A stretch of DNA of 39,730 nucleotides from a virus, in IMG/VR virus record IMGVR_UViG_3300048694_000994, positions 1-39,730 of that record. One strand, given 5' to 3'. How positions within the stretch are numbered: the stretch's first letter is position 1; every line of letters begins with the position of its first letter. The notes under the pieces were generated by a model. The model ran no database searches. It was given only the letters and a program-made list of their open reading frames with translations, and was not told the DNA's origin. This document shows, one piece after another, positions 29,901 through 38,270 of this stretch. A program made the position numbers and the translations under genes.

Positions 29901-32722
29901 GCAAGGGCAATCTTGGCTGCTTGGGCCTTGAGGTCGGAGCCTTTTGACCAGTTCTTTACGGTGCGGGCGAGATGCTCACGATCACCGGGTTTCAGGACTT
30001 GATCGAATCCAAGGTGGGCACCCGCTTCGTGCAGGAATACGCCCAGTTCACGCCCCTGCGGAATATTGTCCGCTACAAGCCAGATACGCCCTTTATAGGC
30101 AACGCCCCGCACACCCGGTGCATAGTCAGGAGCACTGCGCACTGCATCAGGCAATCCTTCTTCGGTTTGCACAACGGTCGTGATGCGCTCAAACCCGGAA
30201 CCCGGACGCATGACACGTTCTATTTCCTTCGCAACACGATCAGCAGTGTTGCCGGTAGGCGCACCAACTTCTCCAACGCTTTTACGCGCGGTGCGGATAT
30301 GGCGAACATCAACCCGTTTTGCTTTCGGGGAAATACCAAGCCGCTTGGCTTCCTTGGTTACATCTTTTCTCTGGGCAAGCAGTTTCTGCTGCTGGCTACG
30401 CAGGGCACTAGTATCTTTCTTATTCTCGATAGCCTCATTAAGATCGTGGCTGATTCCTGAAAGTTGGTCGTCTATTTCTTCAAGTTTGGTAATGACCCTA
30501 GCACGGTCTGCGGATTCAATTTTTGCCGTGCGACCTGCTACCCGCGATTGAGCAGCAAAAAGATCAGCCGCCGGAACCTGTGCTTCTTCAAGTTTTGTTT
30601 TGGCGTACCTGCCATCGCGGTCGTTGTAAGTAGCTTCGCTTACCAGATAATCAAGATGCGCTTCGTATAGTTGTTGGCTGATGTTGGTATCAAGCGCAGC
30701 AAGAGACGCATCAATCTCGGGTGGTGTAGTTTCTTTTTTAGCTTTTTTTGCTACAGCGGGTCTGGGCTCTGCACGCAGGACTTCTTCTTTTACTGGAGCG
30801 GTGACTGGTTTTTCTCCCTCAACAGGGCCACCAACAGGTTGCTCAGGACCTGCCACTCCTCCTCGCTCAACTGCTGCAGACGCGGCTCCCTCGGCAGCTT
30901 CTGGAAGTACAGGTTCGCCAGCGCCTCTTCCACCTGCGGCAACGTCAGGTTCTCCAACAATAGGTGCGGGTGCATTGGTTTTGGGTCCGCTAGGTTGGGG
31001 TTGGACAGGTGCAGCTACACCGGAAGGTGCATAGAGTACAGGTACAGCTTTCGAGAATTCTTCAACTTTGGCCGCATCGTACTTCAACTGCTTGAACTTT
31101 GGCCCGTTGAACACCTCGTCATAGACTTTTTGACCCTCTTCTGTGTTCAGGTCAAGACCGCGCAAAGCTTCCTTGGCTTTCGTTGAACCGTATCCTTTAA
31201 TCCCGAAAGACTTAAGGACATCATCAGTGATGACACCAACGGCAGGCGGCGCGGCTTCCGGGGTTACTTCAGGCGCGGCTTCAGGCGCAGCTTGCGGGGT
31301 TACTTCAGGTGCAGCTTCCGGGGTTACTTCAGGCGCAGCTTCCGGGGTTACTTTAGGTGCAACCTGTTGAGCTTCACCAACTTTGGCTTTAGCCAAAGTA
31401 AGAGCGGCGGGAGCGGCGGGAGCGGCAGGAGCGGCGGGAGCCATCCTTGCCATGATGGTTTTTACATACTTCTGGGTTTCTTTGAACGGAGGTATGCCAT
31501 TTTCAGTTTTTATTTTCTTTGGGTTTTTTCCCGAATTATTAGTACCGTTCAAAAAATCATCGACAGCACCGGGACCTGCGTTATATCGTGCAAGGGCTTG
31601 CGCTACGTCCCCGTTGGAATCTTGAAGCTGTTTTTCAAAATAAGCTTTGCCCAATAACTCGTTATACGCTCTATCCGTTTTATACTTTTTCTCATCGAAT
31701 GGAACGCCAGCAAGTTTTGCGGCTTCTTTGGCGGTATCAGGCATGACTTGAGCAACGCCTACCGCTCCCTTGGGCGACGTAAGAGGCTCTTTGGTGCCGG
31801 GTTTGAACTGCTTACCACCTGATTCTTGCTGGACCAGATGGGGCCACACCTCGTCAACCGCACTTTTTACGGGCGCTTTTAGTTCTTCCGGTGTTTCCTG
31901 CGCAGGGGCGGACATTTGTTTTTCAGGAGCAGGTGCCCCCTTGACTGCACGGCCTCTGCCCGGAATTACGGCGTCCAAAAGAAGCTGTGCAGCCGCACCC
32001 GCTTCAAACCCCTGCCGCAGTGCGTCTTCTGAACCTTCAAGCAATGGCGCGTTAGGGTCATAGGTAATTTGCTTGACCGCTTGCTGGCCCATTTCTTCGG
32101 CAGCGTTTTGCGCCGCTTCCAGCCCGCCTGTCTCAAATGCCCGGGCTACACGAGATACCATCCCTTTGACCGGTGTCGCCCCAAACCGCCCAAGCAGCCG
32201 CTCAAGTGGGATGATATTAGTCGCACCGGGGAAGATACCAAGAATGGTAGCTTGGCGACGCTCTTCTTCAGTAGCACCGAATTTTTCTGCGGCTTCACGG
32301 GCCTGACTTGCGCCCATGGCACCGAACGCCCCAATTCTTGCGGGGACCCCACCCGGAATAAGGGCAGGAGCAAGCATACTGCCTACACCAGAGGCAATCT
32401 CTACTGGCAAGGTATCCGCATATGTGGGGCTGAGTCTTGGAGAAACCCGTTGTGCTGCTTTGGAGATCTGTTCTCGTGCCTTGGTTTCGAGTTCTTCCGG
32501 CAGCGCAGCGGCTGCACCTTTTCCGATTGACGCCAGCGCTCCAACACCGCCGCTAATCAGGGCTTTACCTGATTCTTTAGCGTACCCAAGCACGCTTTTA
32601 GGTTTGCCCGCATCGGGGTTCAGGTGAAGGAGTGCATCAAAAATTTCTTCTTGAGATACACCCTCCGGTCCTTGGATGTCATAGATATTACCGTCCGGGG
32701 CGCTTACTTTATAGATTGGCAT
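26984..32722 (-). CDS. Large internal virion/ejection protein with lytic transglycosylase
   Basis: A 1912-residue protein. Residues about 289-420 are an SLT-type lytic transglycosylase: the Glu in VQQESGG is catalytic, and GAVGVAQVMP plus ALARYNAGPGAV are its other signatures. It would open peptidoglycan for DNA entry, as T7 gp16 does. Proline/alanine repeats (APAAP; EVTPEAAP) follow at about 423-500. An HEAGAH motif (HExxH) near residue 897, within a block resembling polyvalent-protein peptidase domains, may be a second, proteolytic activity. The remaining 900 residues are helical and contain large-polyvalent-protein-like segments. It is the most downstream gene of the leftward structural operon. 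No good ribosome-binding site is visible before the ATG. Confidence 0.8.
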   Translation of the reverse strand: MPIYKVSAPDGNIYDIQGPEGVSQEEIFDALLHLNPDAGKPKSVLGYAKESGKALISGGVGALASIGKGAAAALPEELETKAREQISKAAQRVSPRLSPTYADTLPVEIASGVGSMLAPALIPGGVPARIGAFGAMGASQAREAAEKFGATEEERRQATILGIFPGATNIIPLERLLGRFGATPVKGMVSRVARAFETGGLEAAQNAAEEMGQQAVKQITYDPNAPLLEGSEDALRQGFEAGAAAQLLLDAVIPGRGRAVKGAPAPEKQMSAPAQETPEELKAPVKSAVDEVWPHLVQQESGGKQFKPGTKEPLTSPKGAVGVAQVMPDTAKEAAKLAGVPFDEKKYKTDRAYNELLGKAYFEKQLQDSNGDVAQALARYNAGPGAVDDFLNGTNNSGKNPKKIKTENGIPPFKETQKYVKTIMARMAPAAPAAPAAPAALTLAKAKVGEAQQVAPKVTPEAAPEVTPEAAPEVTPQAAPEAAPEVTPEAAPPAVGVITDDVLKSFGIKGYGSTKAKEALRGLDLNTEEGQKVYDEVFNGPKFKQLKYDAAKVEEFSKAVPVLYAPSGVAAPVQPQPSGPKTNAPAPIVGEPDVAAGGRGAGEPVLPEAAEGAASAAVERGGVAGPEQPVGGPVEGEKPVTAPVKEEVLRAEPRPAVAKKAKKETTPPEIDASLAALDTNISQQLYEAHLDYLVSEATYNDRDGRYAKTKLEEAQVPAADLFAAQSRVAGRTAKIESADRARVITKLEEIDDQLSGISHDLNEAIENKKDTSALRSQQQKLLAQRKDVTKEAKRLGISPKAKRVDVRHIRTARKSVGEVGAPTGNTADRVAKEIERVMRPGSGFERITTVVQTEEGLPDAVRSAPDYAPGVRGVAYKGRIWLVADNIPQGRELGVFLHEAGAHLGFDQVLKPGDREHLARTVKNWSKGSDLKAQAAKIALAKGGKSNDEIIAYTVEELVNRGVKPQGLRPESTWLARVKAAFKRAMAKLGLRGEFTEQDLVDAAFGAAHIAVKAPGKTQEGPRFSTANAAMDGVSERDFRTFTGPTATKSLVKDAINTAVGPGGGSVIQKIRQNMASRYTWWEDFLTSINGNSATDAAGMASAYDRLHASSKITGIQLSTLELGGFGKAENGMWEAQKTDASFKDVISEVNKMVGKYRRTPTFEDAQTFFNMAAIAKREEGLIASGKIEAGEIKRTISDEQLKQGLAIYESTPEIQNALRLYEKFNNRNVDSMVTAGLIDAETAKDLKGAAGYVPWFRFTEDKEGNINIKAVKDYAKGLINLSNMRDLEGGKIEDIQINNILDNMAKLSNWMVNKSIGNDTAEYMLRYALKYKQARKVGSFDASGVDPRKVVQIMREGKPEFYEFADPMALPAFKGYETAHGAMVSAMAAPANLLRKGVTLYPVFALGQLPQDSLRAFIFSGLKNPFAIFPKVLTNFVKEVFGGTETSHRLAQYGIVGRALDIPRGEVTKHFRKELGLDRSAFGAGLGFFEKWSNASDAAIRTTLYELTLKEGGSEALAIRRARDIINFDIQGSSGYSSFLRQTVPFMGVYMNDLNNLYKGLVLGRGRLSETEAGAVRRAILYRGMQLGALTALYTLMASDDDDYKNLDDATRNRSFIIPGANLRIPVPSDGVGFMFKVIPEQIMRYMLAEGIESEDAGSRVGRALFTGFSQLGSFENFLPLAVRVPIELALNRSFYTQNPIVGKSKEHLEPYNQFTDSTGEIAKQLGLALNVSPLKLEYFLRGYSGQMGGAVYAMTNALMDAAEGKVTPSLRLEDYPGLKQFTYSSSDKADLENFYEMRDQIDRVARTYNDMIKSGRGEEAIAYMNDPENQQTFALRKYQTQVDGVMQKLREQRKLIFASKDLSADEMRDKLDQLDEFQTKFLRSLQLPRARAFAGVEPNINDWALLRMFK

Positions 32723-32731
32723 AGATGTGGT

Positions 32732-35365
32732 CTATTGACGGGGTTGTTGCCCAACTATAGCCATCCCGTTGTACACAGTTGGAGCGGAGGTTGGCTTACT
32801 CTGCGGTGTTGTGGCTTCACGTTCCATGCGAATAAGCTCTTCCCGACTTACCCCCATCAACGAAAGTTCACGCGGTGTAAGTTGTTTAAGAACCTGAATA
32901 TACGCCTGCCCTTCTGCATCTTCGGGAGTAAGCGTGGGGAGGCGTGATTTAAGTTGCGCGGTCTTCAGTTTTACTAGAGTGTCAAACCGTTTTTGCATCA
33001 GTTCCTGTGCTTTGGTCGTTTCTTTAAGTTCACGCTCTTCTCGGGCTTTTTGCAGACCAAGGTAAGTCTTGAGTCCTTCTTCACCTGCTACTCCCGCCGC
33101 TTGGAGCGGAGTCTGGCTACCCCGCTGCGACAGCAGATTCAAACCAAACATCATAAGCGCCAACCCCTGATCCTGCTGTCGCTGTGTAGCTGCAGTTGCC
33201 GCCATTTGCTTGCCTTGCTCTATAACCCTTGATATCTCCGTAGCAGTGGGCACGGGGGGAGAAGCATTAGCAGCGGCGTCAGAAGTGGTAGGAGCGGTAG
33301 GGGTAGCAGGGCGAGCCTGCGGATAACCAAGATAGTCGAGAAAATTGGTACGGGCCTGCTCCCGACCTTCAGGAGTCATTAAACCAGCGAAAAATCCTTC
33401 GGTAGTAGGCAGGCCAGCGGGGGCATTAATACGAGCGGATTCTTCATACGTTTCTCTAGAAGGAACCGAAGGGCGCAAGGATATTCCTTGCTCTTTTGCT
33501 CGCCTCCTTGTTTCAACCTGAATGGGAGAAAGATTTACGTCCCGGGTGAGTTCTTCTTCAGCCCGACGAACATTAGGGTCAAAACCAGCCGCATAACCTC
33601 CAAGAAGGTTCGCAAGCTTTTGCCCCGTTTTGGTTTCACCCAAGGCACTTCCCGCTTCCCATGCTCCATAAGCTGCGGCTGGAAGCCCCCAACGGGTCAA
33701 CCCTTTTGCCAGTTTGCTACCAATTTTTACACCTTCACCAGAACCTATACCAAAAGGCCGTTTAGCCACATTTTTTCTAGCCGCACGCGCCCGTTCAGCA
33801 ATATTTTCAGTTTCCGTAGCAGTAGGAGCGGCAGGAGCGGCAGGAGCGGCAGGAGCGGCAGGAGCGGCAGGAGTGGCAGGAGCGGCAGGAGCGGCAGGGG
33901 GTGTGTATTCAATCGTTCCCGCCGGTAGTTTTCCAGCCCGAGCCTTGGCATCCTCTGCCATCTTACGAATACGTGCGGCATCCCTTTCGCTTGCTTTACG
34001 GGCACGTTCTGTTTGCGTTTCAACTTCCCTGACCAACTGGCTTTCTTCTTCACCCGCAAATGCAACGATCCCACCGCGCGCCATACGGGGGCTGTCAAGA
34101 TCAAACCCGCTAACGGGCAATGCGGCCAGCGCCATTTGCCGCTTTTGGTCCAACACCGTAGGCTGATTGGGGTTGTACGCAGCCAAGGCTTCTTGGTTAG
34201 ACGCCGCTGACTGTTGCTTGTCAACGATCCCTTGAGCAAGTGAAGCAGCCAGTCTGGTTTCTGGGTCAAGCAGGTACTTGCTCAGGAAGACACGCGGGTT
34301 CTGGCTTTGAAGCGCCAGTTGCACAAGGTTGTTCGTCTGCTTATCAAGATCGTTTACCCCGCTTACAGTTCCACCCACCGCAAATGCTTTGACTTCACTG
34401 CCTTCTTTTTTATTCAGCCCTGACATATACGCACCCAGCCCGGTAGCTGCCAGCCCACCAAAAGTCTGCAACATCGAAGGCGGAGCCTGATATCCCGTAG
34501 TCGTAGTCGTGCCTTGGCTGATACCCGGCAAGCCAGAGAGGATGCCTTTCTGGAAGCTCAGTTGCTGGTAGGGGTACTGAAGCTGCGTGAGGTAATCTTG
34601 GTAGGCGTTGGTAAGGTTTTGCTGTTGAAGGGCTTGTTGCTGGGCACCGGCTTGTTGCAGCGCGGTGTTGATGCCCATTTGCTGGCCGAACTGGGTTTGT
34701 CCCAGTTGACCAAGCTGGCCTGCTACCTGAGAACCAAGCTGCGCGCCTTGCATCCCGAGCCCTGCGCCATACTGTATATTTTGAAGCGCTTGCTGATAGG
34801 CGTTCTGAGTGCCTGTGGCTTGGATTCCGGCGAGTTGGTTTTGCAGGTTGCGCTGCGCCTCGGCTTGTTGAACAGCTTGGCGTGACCCACCATAGGCACC
34901 GGCCCCCACTGCTTGAGCTTGCATTCCGGGTAGCGCACGGGCGTAGTCCTTGATTGCCTGCTGCTTCTGGTAGTCCACTACGTCCTGCATGTAGGGGGAC
35001 ATATAGGACTGCAGCGTGCCGGGGGAGGTGACTGCTTGGGTGTACTGTTGCCCCGCGCCAAGACCGTATTGGCCTGCTTGGGTTGCGAGGTCGGTAGCTT
35101 GGCCCAGTTGCGCCGAGGGCTGCATGCCTTGAAGTTGCTGGAACGCCTGTTCCTGCATCGGGGTAAACCCGGCAACCCGCTCACCCGCATAGGGCGTGTA
35201 GGGGGTCTGAGTAGTCAGCGCGTAGCTTCGACCAAGGATGTCTTCAACATAGGGCTGCGCAAAAGCAGGGATCTGCTGCGCTTGGGTCTGGACGGAAGTG
35301 GGGGTCGTCGGCGCTTGGGTCTGGGTGAGGGAGCCCAGACCGAGAAGATCAGCAAGAGTTGCCAT
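32732..35365 (-). CDS. Gln/Ala-rich structural protein
   Basis: An 877-residue protein. The N-terminal 330 residues are rich in Gln, Ala and Gly (PYMQDVVDYQKQ, GAGAYGGSRQAVQQAEAQRN), a pattern I know from virion proteins of environmental podoviruses. An APAAPAAP repeat lies near residue 490-510. The C-terminal part is helical (TTKAQELMQKRFDTLVKLKT). It lies between the ejection protein and the Gly-rich protein, so it is probably an internal core or tail component. The start follows AAGGATAGG, 10 bases after the previous stop. Confidence 0.75.
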   Translation of the reverse strand: MATLADLLGLGSLTQTQAPTTPTSVQTQAQQIPAFAQPYVEDILGRSYALTTQTPYTPYAGERVAGFTPMQEQAFQQLQGMQPSAQLGQATDLATQAGQYGLGAGQQYTQAVTSPGTLQSYMSPYMQDVVDYQKQQAIKDYARALPGMQAQAVGAGAYGGSRQAVQQAEAQRNLQNQLAGIQATGTQNAYQQALQNIQYGAGLGMQGAQLGSQVAGQLGQLGQTQFGQQMGINTALQQAGAQQQALQQQNLTNAYQDYLTQLQYPYQQLSFQKGILSGLPGISQGTTTTTGYQAPPSMLQTFGGLAATGLGAYMSGLNKKEGSEVKAFAVGGTVSGVNDLDKQTNNLVQLALQSQNPRVFLSKYLLDPETRLAASLAQGIVDKQQSAASNQEALAAYNPNQPTVLDQKRQMALAALPVSGFDLDSPRMARGGIVAFAGEEESQLVREVETQTERARKASERDAARIRKMAEDAKARAGKLPAGTIEYTPPAAPAAPATPAAPAAPAAPAAPAAPTATETENIAERARAARKNVAKRPFGIGSGEGVKIGSKLAKGLTRWGLPAAAYGAWEAGSALGETKTGQKLANLLGGYAAGFDPNVRRAEEELTRDVNLSPIQVETRRRAKEQGISLRPSVPSRETYEESARINAPAGLPTTEGFFAGLMTPEGREQARTNFLDYLGYPQARPATPTAPTTSDAAANASPPVPTATEISRVIEQGKQMAATAATQRQQDQGLALMMFGLNLLSQRGSQTPLQAAGVAGEEGLKTYLGLQKAREERELKETTKAQELMQKRFDTLVKLKTAQLKSRLPTLTPEDAEGQAYIQVLKQLTPRELSLMGVSREELIRMEREATTPQSKPTSAPTVYNGMAIVGQQPRQ

Positions 35366-35375
35366 AGCCTATCCT

Positions 35376-37373
35376 TTACGCGGGGAGCAGCTTTTCTGCT
35401 CTGGTATCTGCCGCAACGTTTTTGAGGGTGGAGCCGCGTCGTTTCTGGATACGGTCCATCATTGCGTACAATTTGCGGGCACCCGCTTCGGTAGACCCGT
35501 TGCCAATCTCTGAGACAATCCTTGCCGGGAGCACAAACTCCCCATCCGCCAGCGCCGCGCGCTGGGGCTGTTTGCCGCTGATAACCGCAGGAATACTATC
35601 AGAAACCCCGTCTCCGGGCCCCCGCAAAAGCCTGCCGCCTGCGGCGTAAGTAGGCGTGAGGTCAGCCAACCCTCCACCAGCCATCTGCTCTTCCCCCGTA
35701 AAAGGGTTGAGCCGGGGACCATACCCGCTACTCACTACAGCCTGTTGCATCGGCCTTTGCAGCGGAGTGGCGTAGGAGGAATGGTCAATCGAGGACTGCG
35801 GGTACATGTTGTCAAGGTCGGGGATTTGCCCGCCGTTTGCTGCCCGGAAAGTGGGTTGCGCACTATATTGCTGGAGGAAATACGGCTCACCGGGTTTGCC
35901 CCAGTTGGGGTTGCGGATTTGGGTAAATTGATACGGGCGGATCGTCCCCGGCAAGCCAGCCCCTGCACTACCGGCACCCCCTGCACCAACGCCCGCACCT
36001 CCTGCACCCGGCGCAGCCGTGCCACCAAAAACAGCACCAAGGGGTTTACCAAGCAGCCCCGTGCTGGGTGTGGAAGCGAGTCCTAGAAGACCTAGACCTG
36101 TTTTCAACCCACTGGACACCCAGTTTGTGTCACTTCCGGGAGGAGCGTTATACGAATTATATAAACCGCCAATACCGGAACCCAGTGAAGCGCCAGCAAG
36201 CGCACCGGCAAGATTGCCGGATTTCAGGAAACCAAGGGCTGCACCAACAGAACCGGGGTACAGCTTGGCAAATTGCCCAGCACTTTGAAGGCTATTTATT
36301 TTTTGGATATCACCCAAAAAATCCGTTCCACTCATTCCAGCGCCGGTAGTGTCGCCAATTAAAACCCCACCGAGTCCAGCAGAACGCCCTGCAAACCCGG
36401 TACTAACGTCCCCCGCTCCACCCAGCACAGAAAGATCGGATGCTTGAATAACTCCGCCACTAGGCGTATACGCCATCGGTTGACTAAGAGAAGAAAAGTC
36501 AACAGCGTCTTGTGCAAGCAAGCCCGCGTCTTTATAAGCTTGCAGCATTTGAGGGTCTACTGCTTCTGTCCCAGTAGAAGAAATGCCAGCAGGGAGGTCG
36601 GGAGAGTATGCGGGGCCGGGGTATATATTGGCTTCCGCTAGTTGTTGCCCACCCATGACATTACCCGGGGGCAGATCCACCGGTTGCCCCCCGATATCTA
36701 CTACGTCACCTGCACCGCCCAGTGAACCAAGACCTTGAGAAAGACCATAAGAGAGCGCAAGATTTCCAGCTACCTTCAAAGGATCTGCGCCTGCGGCTAC
36801 TTGTGTCGCACCTTCAGCACCCAATACCCAAGGCAGTGCCTCCGGCGCAGCGGCGGCGACAGCAAGGTTTGCTATAGGACCTGCATCACTAATAGCATTT
36901 GAAAGCCCACCCAGCCAAGTATCAGGCTGGTTCTGTGCTTGCCATGCCTGCTGGACTTGTTGACCAACCGCTTGAACGCCGGGGTCGGCAAACATATTGG
37001 AGATGAACGGCTCTTTATATTGATTTGCCGTGCTACCCCAGTCAGTACCGCGAATTATTTTTTGAGCAAGGTCATACGGATTTTCAGTTGTAGAAAGTCC
37101 ATAAGTATTGACATACGCATCCGCTGCTTGCAATGCTGTAGTAGGATCAGCACCAGAGGATTGCACAAACGCATTCAGCGCCCCTTGCAGCCCCCCGCCA
37201 ATATTGCCATATTGTCCGTAAACGGCGTCTGGTGTTGTTTGAGCAGGGGCAGGGGCATTAGGCGACCAACCGCCGCCACCTTCAATGGCGGGGTCCCAAT
37301 ACAGAGTTTGGGTAACCGGGTTTCCGTCCCCATCAACGCCTGTGTAAGTAGTTGTGTCACCTGCTTGTGGCAT
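35376..37373 (-). CDS. Gly-rich structural protein
   Basis: A 665-residue protein of low-complexity Gly/Ala/Pro character. The N-terminus (GVDGDGNPVTQTLYWD) is followed by a hydrophobic Ala/Gly middle. A conserved C-terminal block (GGLADLTPTYAAGGRLLRGPGDGVSDSIPA...LADGEFVLPA) is shared by many phage virion proteins near tail genes. Function within the particle is unknown. GGAGG lies eight bases before the ATG. Confidence 0.75.
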   Translation of the reverse strand: MPQAGDTTTYTGVDGDGNPVTQTLYWDPAIEGGGGWSPNAPAPAQTTPDAVYGQYGNIGGGLQGALNAFVQSSGADPTTALQAADAYVNTYGLSTTENPYDLAQKIIRGTDWGSTANQYKEPFISNMFADPGVQAVGQQVQQAWQAQNQPDTWLGGLSNAISDAGPIANLAVAAAAPEALPWVLGAEGATQVAAGADPLKVAGNLALSYGLSQGLGSLGGAGDVVDIGGQPVDLPPGNVMGGQQLAEANIYPGPAYSPDLPAGISSTGTEAVDPQMLQAYKDAGLLAQDAVDFSSLSQPMAYTPSGGVIQASDLSVLGGAGDVSTGFAGRSAGLGGVLIGDTTGAGMSGTDFLGDIQKINSLQSAGQFAKLYPGSVGAALGFLKSGNLAGALAGASLGSGIGGLYNSYNAPPGSDTNWVSSGLKTGLGLLGLASTPSTGLLGKPLGAVFGGTAAPGAGGAGVGAGGAGSAGAGLPGTIRPYQFTQIRNPNWGKPGEPYFLQQYSAQPTFRAANGGQIPDLDNMYPQSSIDHSSYATPLQRPMQQAVVSSGYGPRLNPFTGEEQMAGGGLADLTPTYAAGGRLLRGPGDGVSDSIPAVISGKQPQRAALADGEFVLPARIVSEIGNGSTEAGARKLYAMMDRIQKRRGSTLKNVAADTRAEKLLPA

Positions 37374-37403
37374 CTAAAAATCCTCCAAGCCTTTCTTGCG
37401 TAC

Positions 37404-38270
37404 TTAATACGCTGAAACGAAAGACATTGTAGCAATTACCGAGGCTGTAGTTGGCCGAGTAGGGCTAGTCCCGGCGGCGTAATAGTGCATGTCGACTTGA
37501 GCACTGTCCGTGGACCACCAAAGCTCTACGTAATCGTTTGCGGCAAGCTGTACAAAATAATTCCACCCAACGATGACATGCCCGGGAGTGCCGCCATGGC
37601 TGTTGGCTACAGAAACCAGACCGTTAGAACCTGAAACGTCAGTTGCTGTTCCAGAGGCGTCTTGGCGCAGCCATATATCCACGTCGTGTAGCTGGGTGTC
37701 GGAGTTTTGAAATTGGGAACTGAACTGCAGGTTGTAAATCCCTGCGTTGGCGACAACGATCTTGGACTGGATGGTGCCGGTCATGGCGCGAGAAGAAAGC
37801 GTAGCCGAAGTGCTGACTGTGTAGGTGCCCGCGCCTCCGGTACCTGTGCCAAAAGCCGTGATCATGGTGCCAGCCGTAACCCCCGTGCCGCTCACCGTCA
37901 TGCCAAGGTAGATAGTGCCAGAGGCAACGGCGGTTACCGTCAGCGTGGTGGTTGCTTGTGAAGCAGTGAATGAAGCCGTATGCGAACCAAGACTCACCTC
38001 GTTCGATGTATCCGTCTGATTAAAGCGCATGACCTGCGCGGTATTGGCAGGGATGGTTTGCGTGGTGCCATCCTGAAACGCCCCATACGGAAAACGCAGA
38101 TATTTGCCCCCACCTTCGGCGTTGATTGAAGCAAACCAATTATCCAGTTGGTTGAAATACAACCGCAGGACATTACTGAACTGATCCTGATACTGCTGGC
38201 TGTAGTCCGTTGGCCCAACGGGAAGATTGGGTGCTTTAGGGGGCCGAACGATGTTGTAAGTAAAACTCAC
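37404..38270 (-). CDS. Tail fibre-like / C1q-like virion protein
   Basis: A 288-residue protein. The N-terminus [17 protein letters not shown] and a helix [19 protein letters not shown] suit particle attachment. A central Thr/Gly-rich beta insertion ([18 protein letters not shown]) interrupts a C-terminal jelly-roll of C1q/TNF-like type ([13 protein letters not shown] ... VDIWLRQ ... DYVELWW). This would be a receptor-binding or decoration role. I place the start at the GTG at 38270, which overlaps the upstream stop as GTGA with AGGA ahead; an ATG at 38321 would overlap far more. Confidence 0.75.
   Translation of the reverse strand: MSFTYNIVRPPKAPNLPVGPTDYSQQYQDQFSNVLRLYFNQLDNWFASINAEGGGKYLRFPYGAFQDGTTQTIPANTAQVMRFNQTDTSNEVSLGSHTASFTASQATTTLTVTAVASGTIYLGMTVSGTGVTAGTMITAFGTGTGGAGTYTVSTSATLSSRAMTGTIQSKIVVANAGIYNLQFSSQFQNSDTQLHDVDIWLRQDASGTATDVSGSNGLVSVANSHGGTPGHVIVGWNYFVQLAANDYVELWWSTDSAQVDMHYYAAGTSPTRPTTASVIATMSFVSAY

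Noticed and set aside
26882-32947. Many plus-strand frames opposite the virion genes
   Set aside because: They are antisense shadows of the leftward structural genes, without start signals and with repeat-derived composition such as GAAGAAG tracts.
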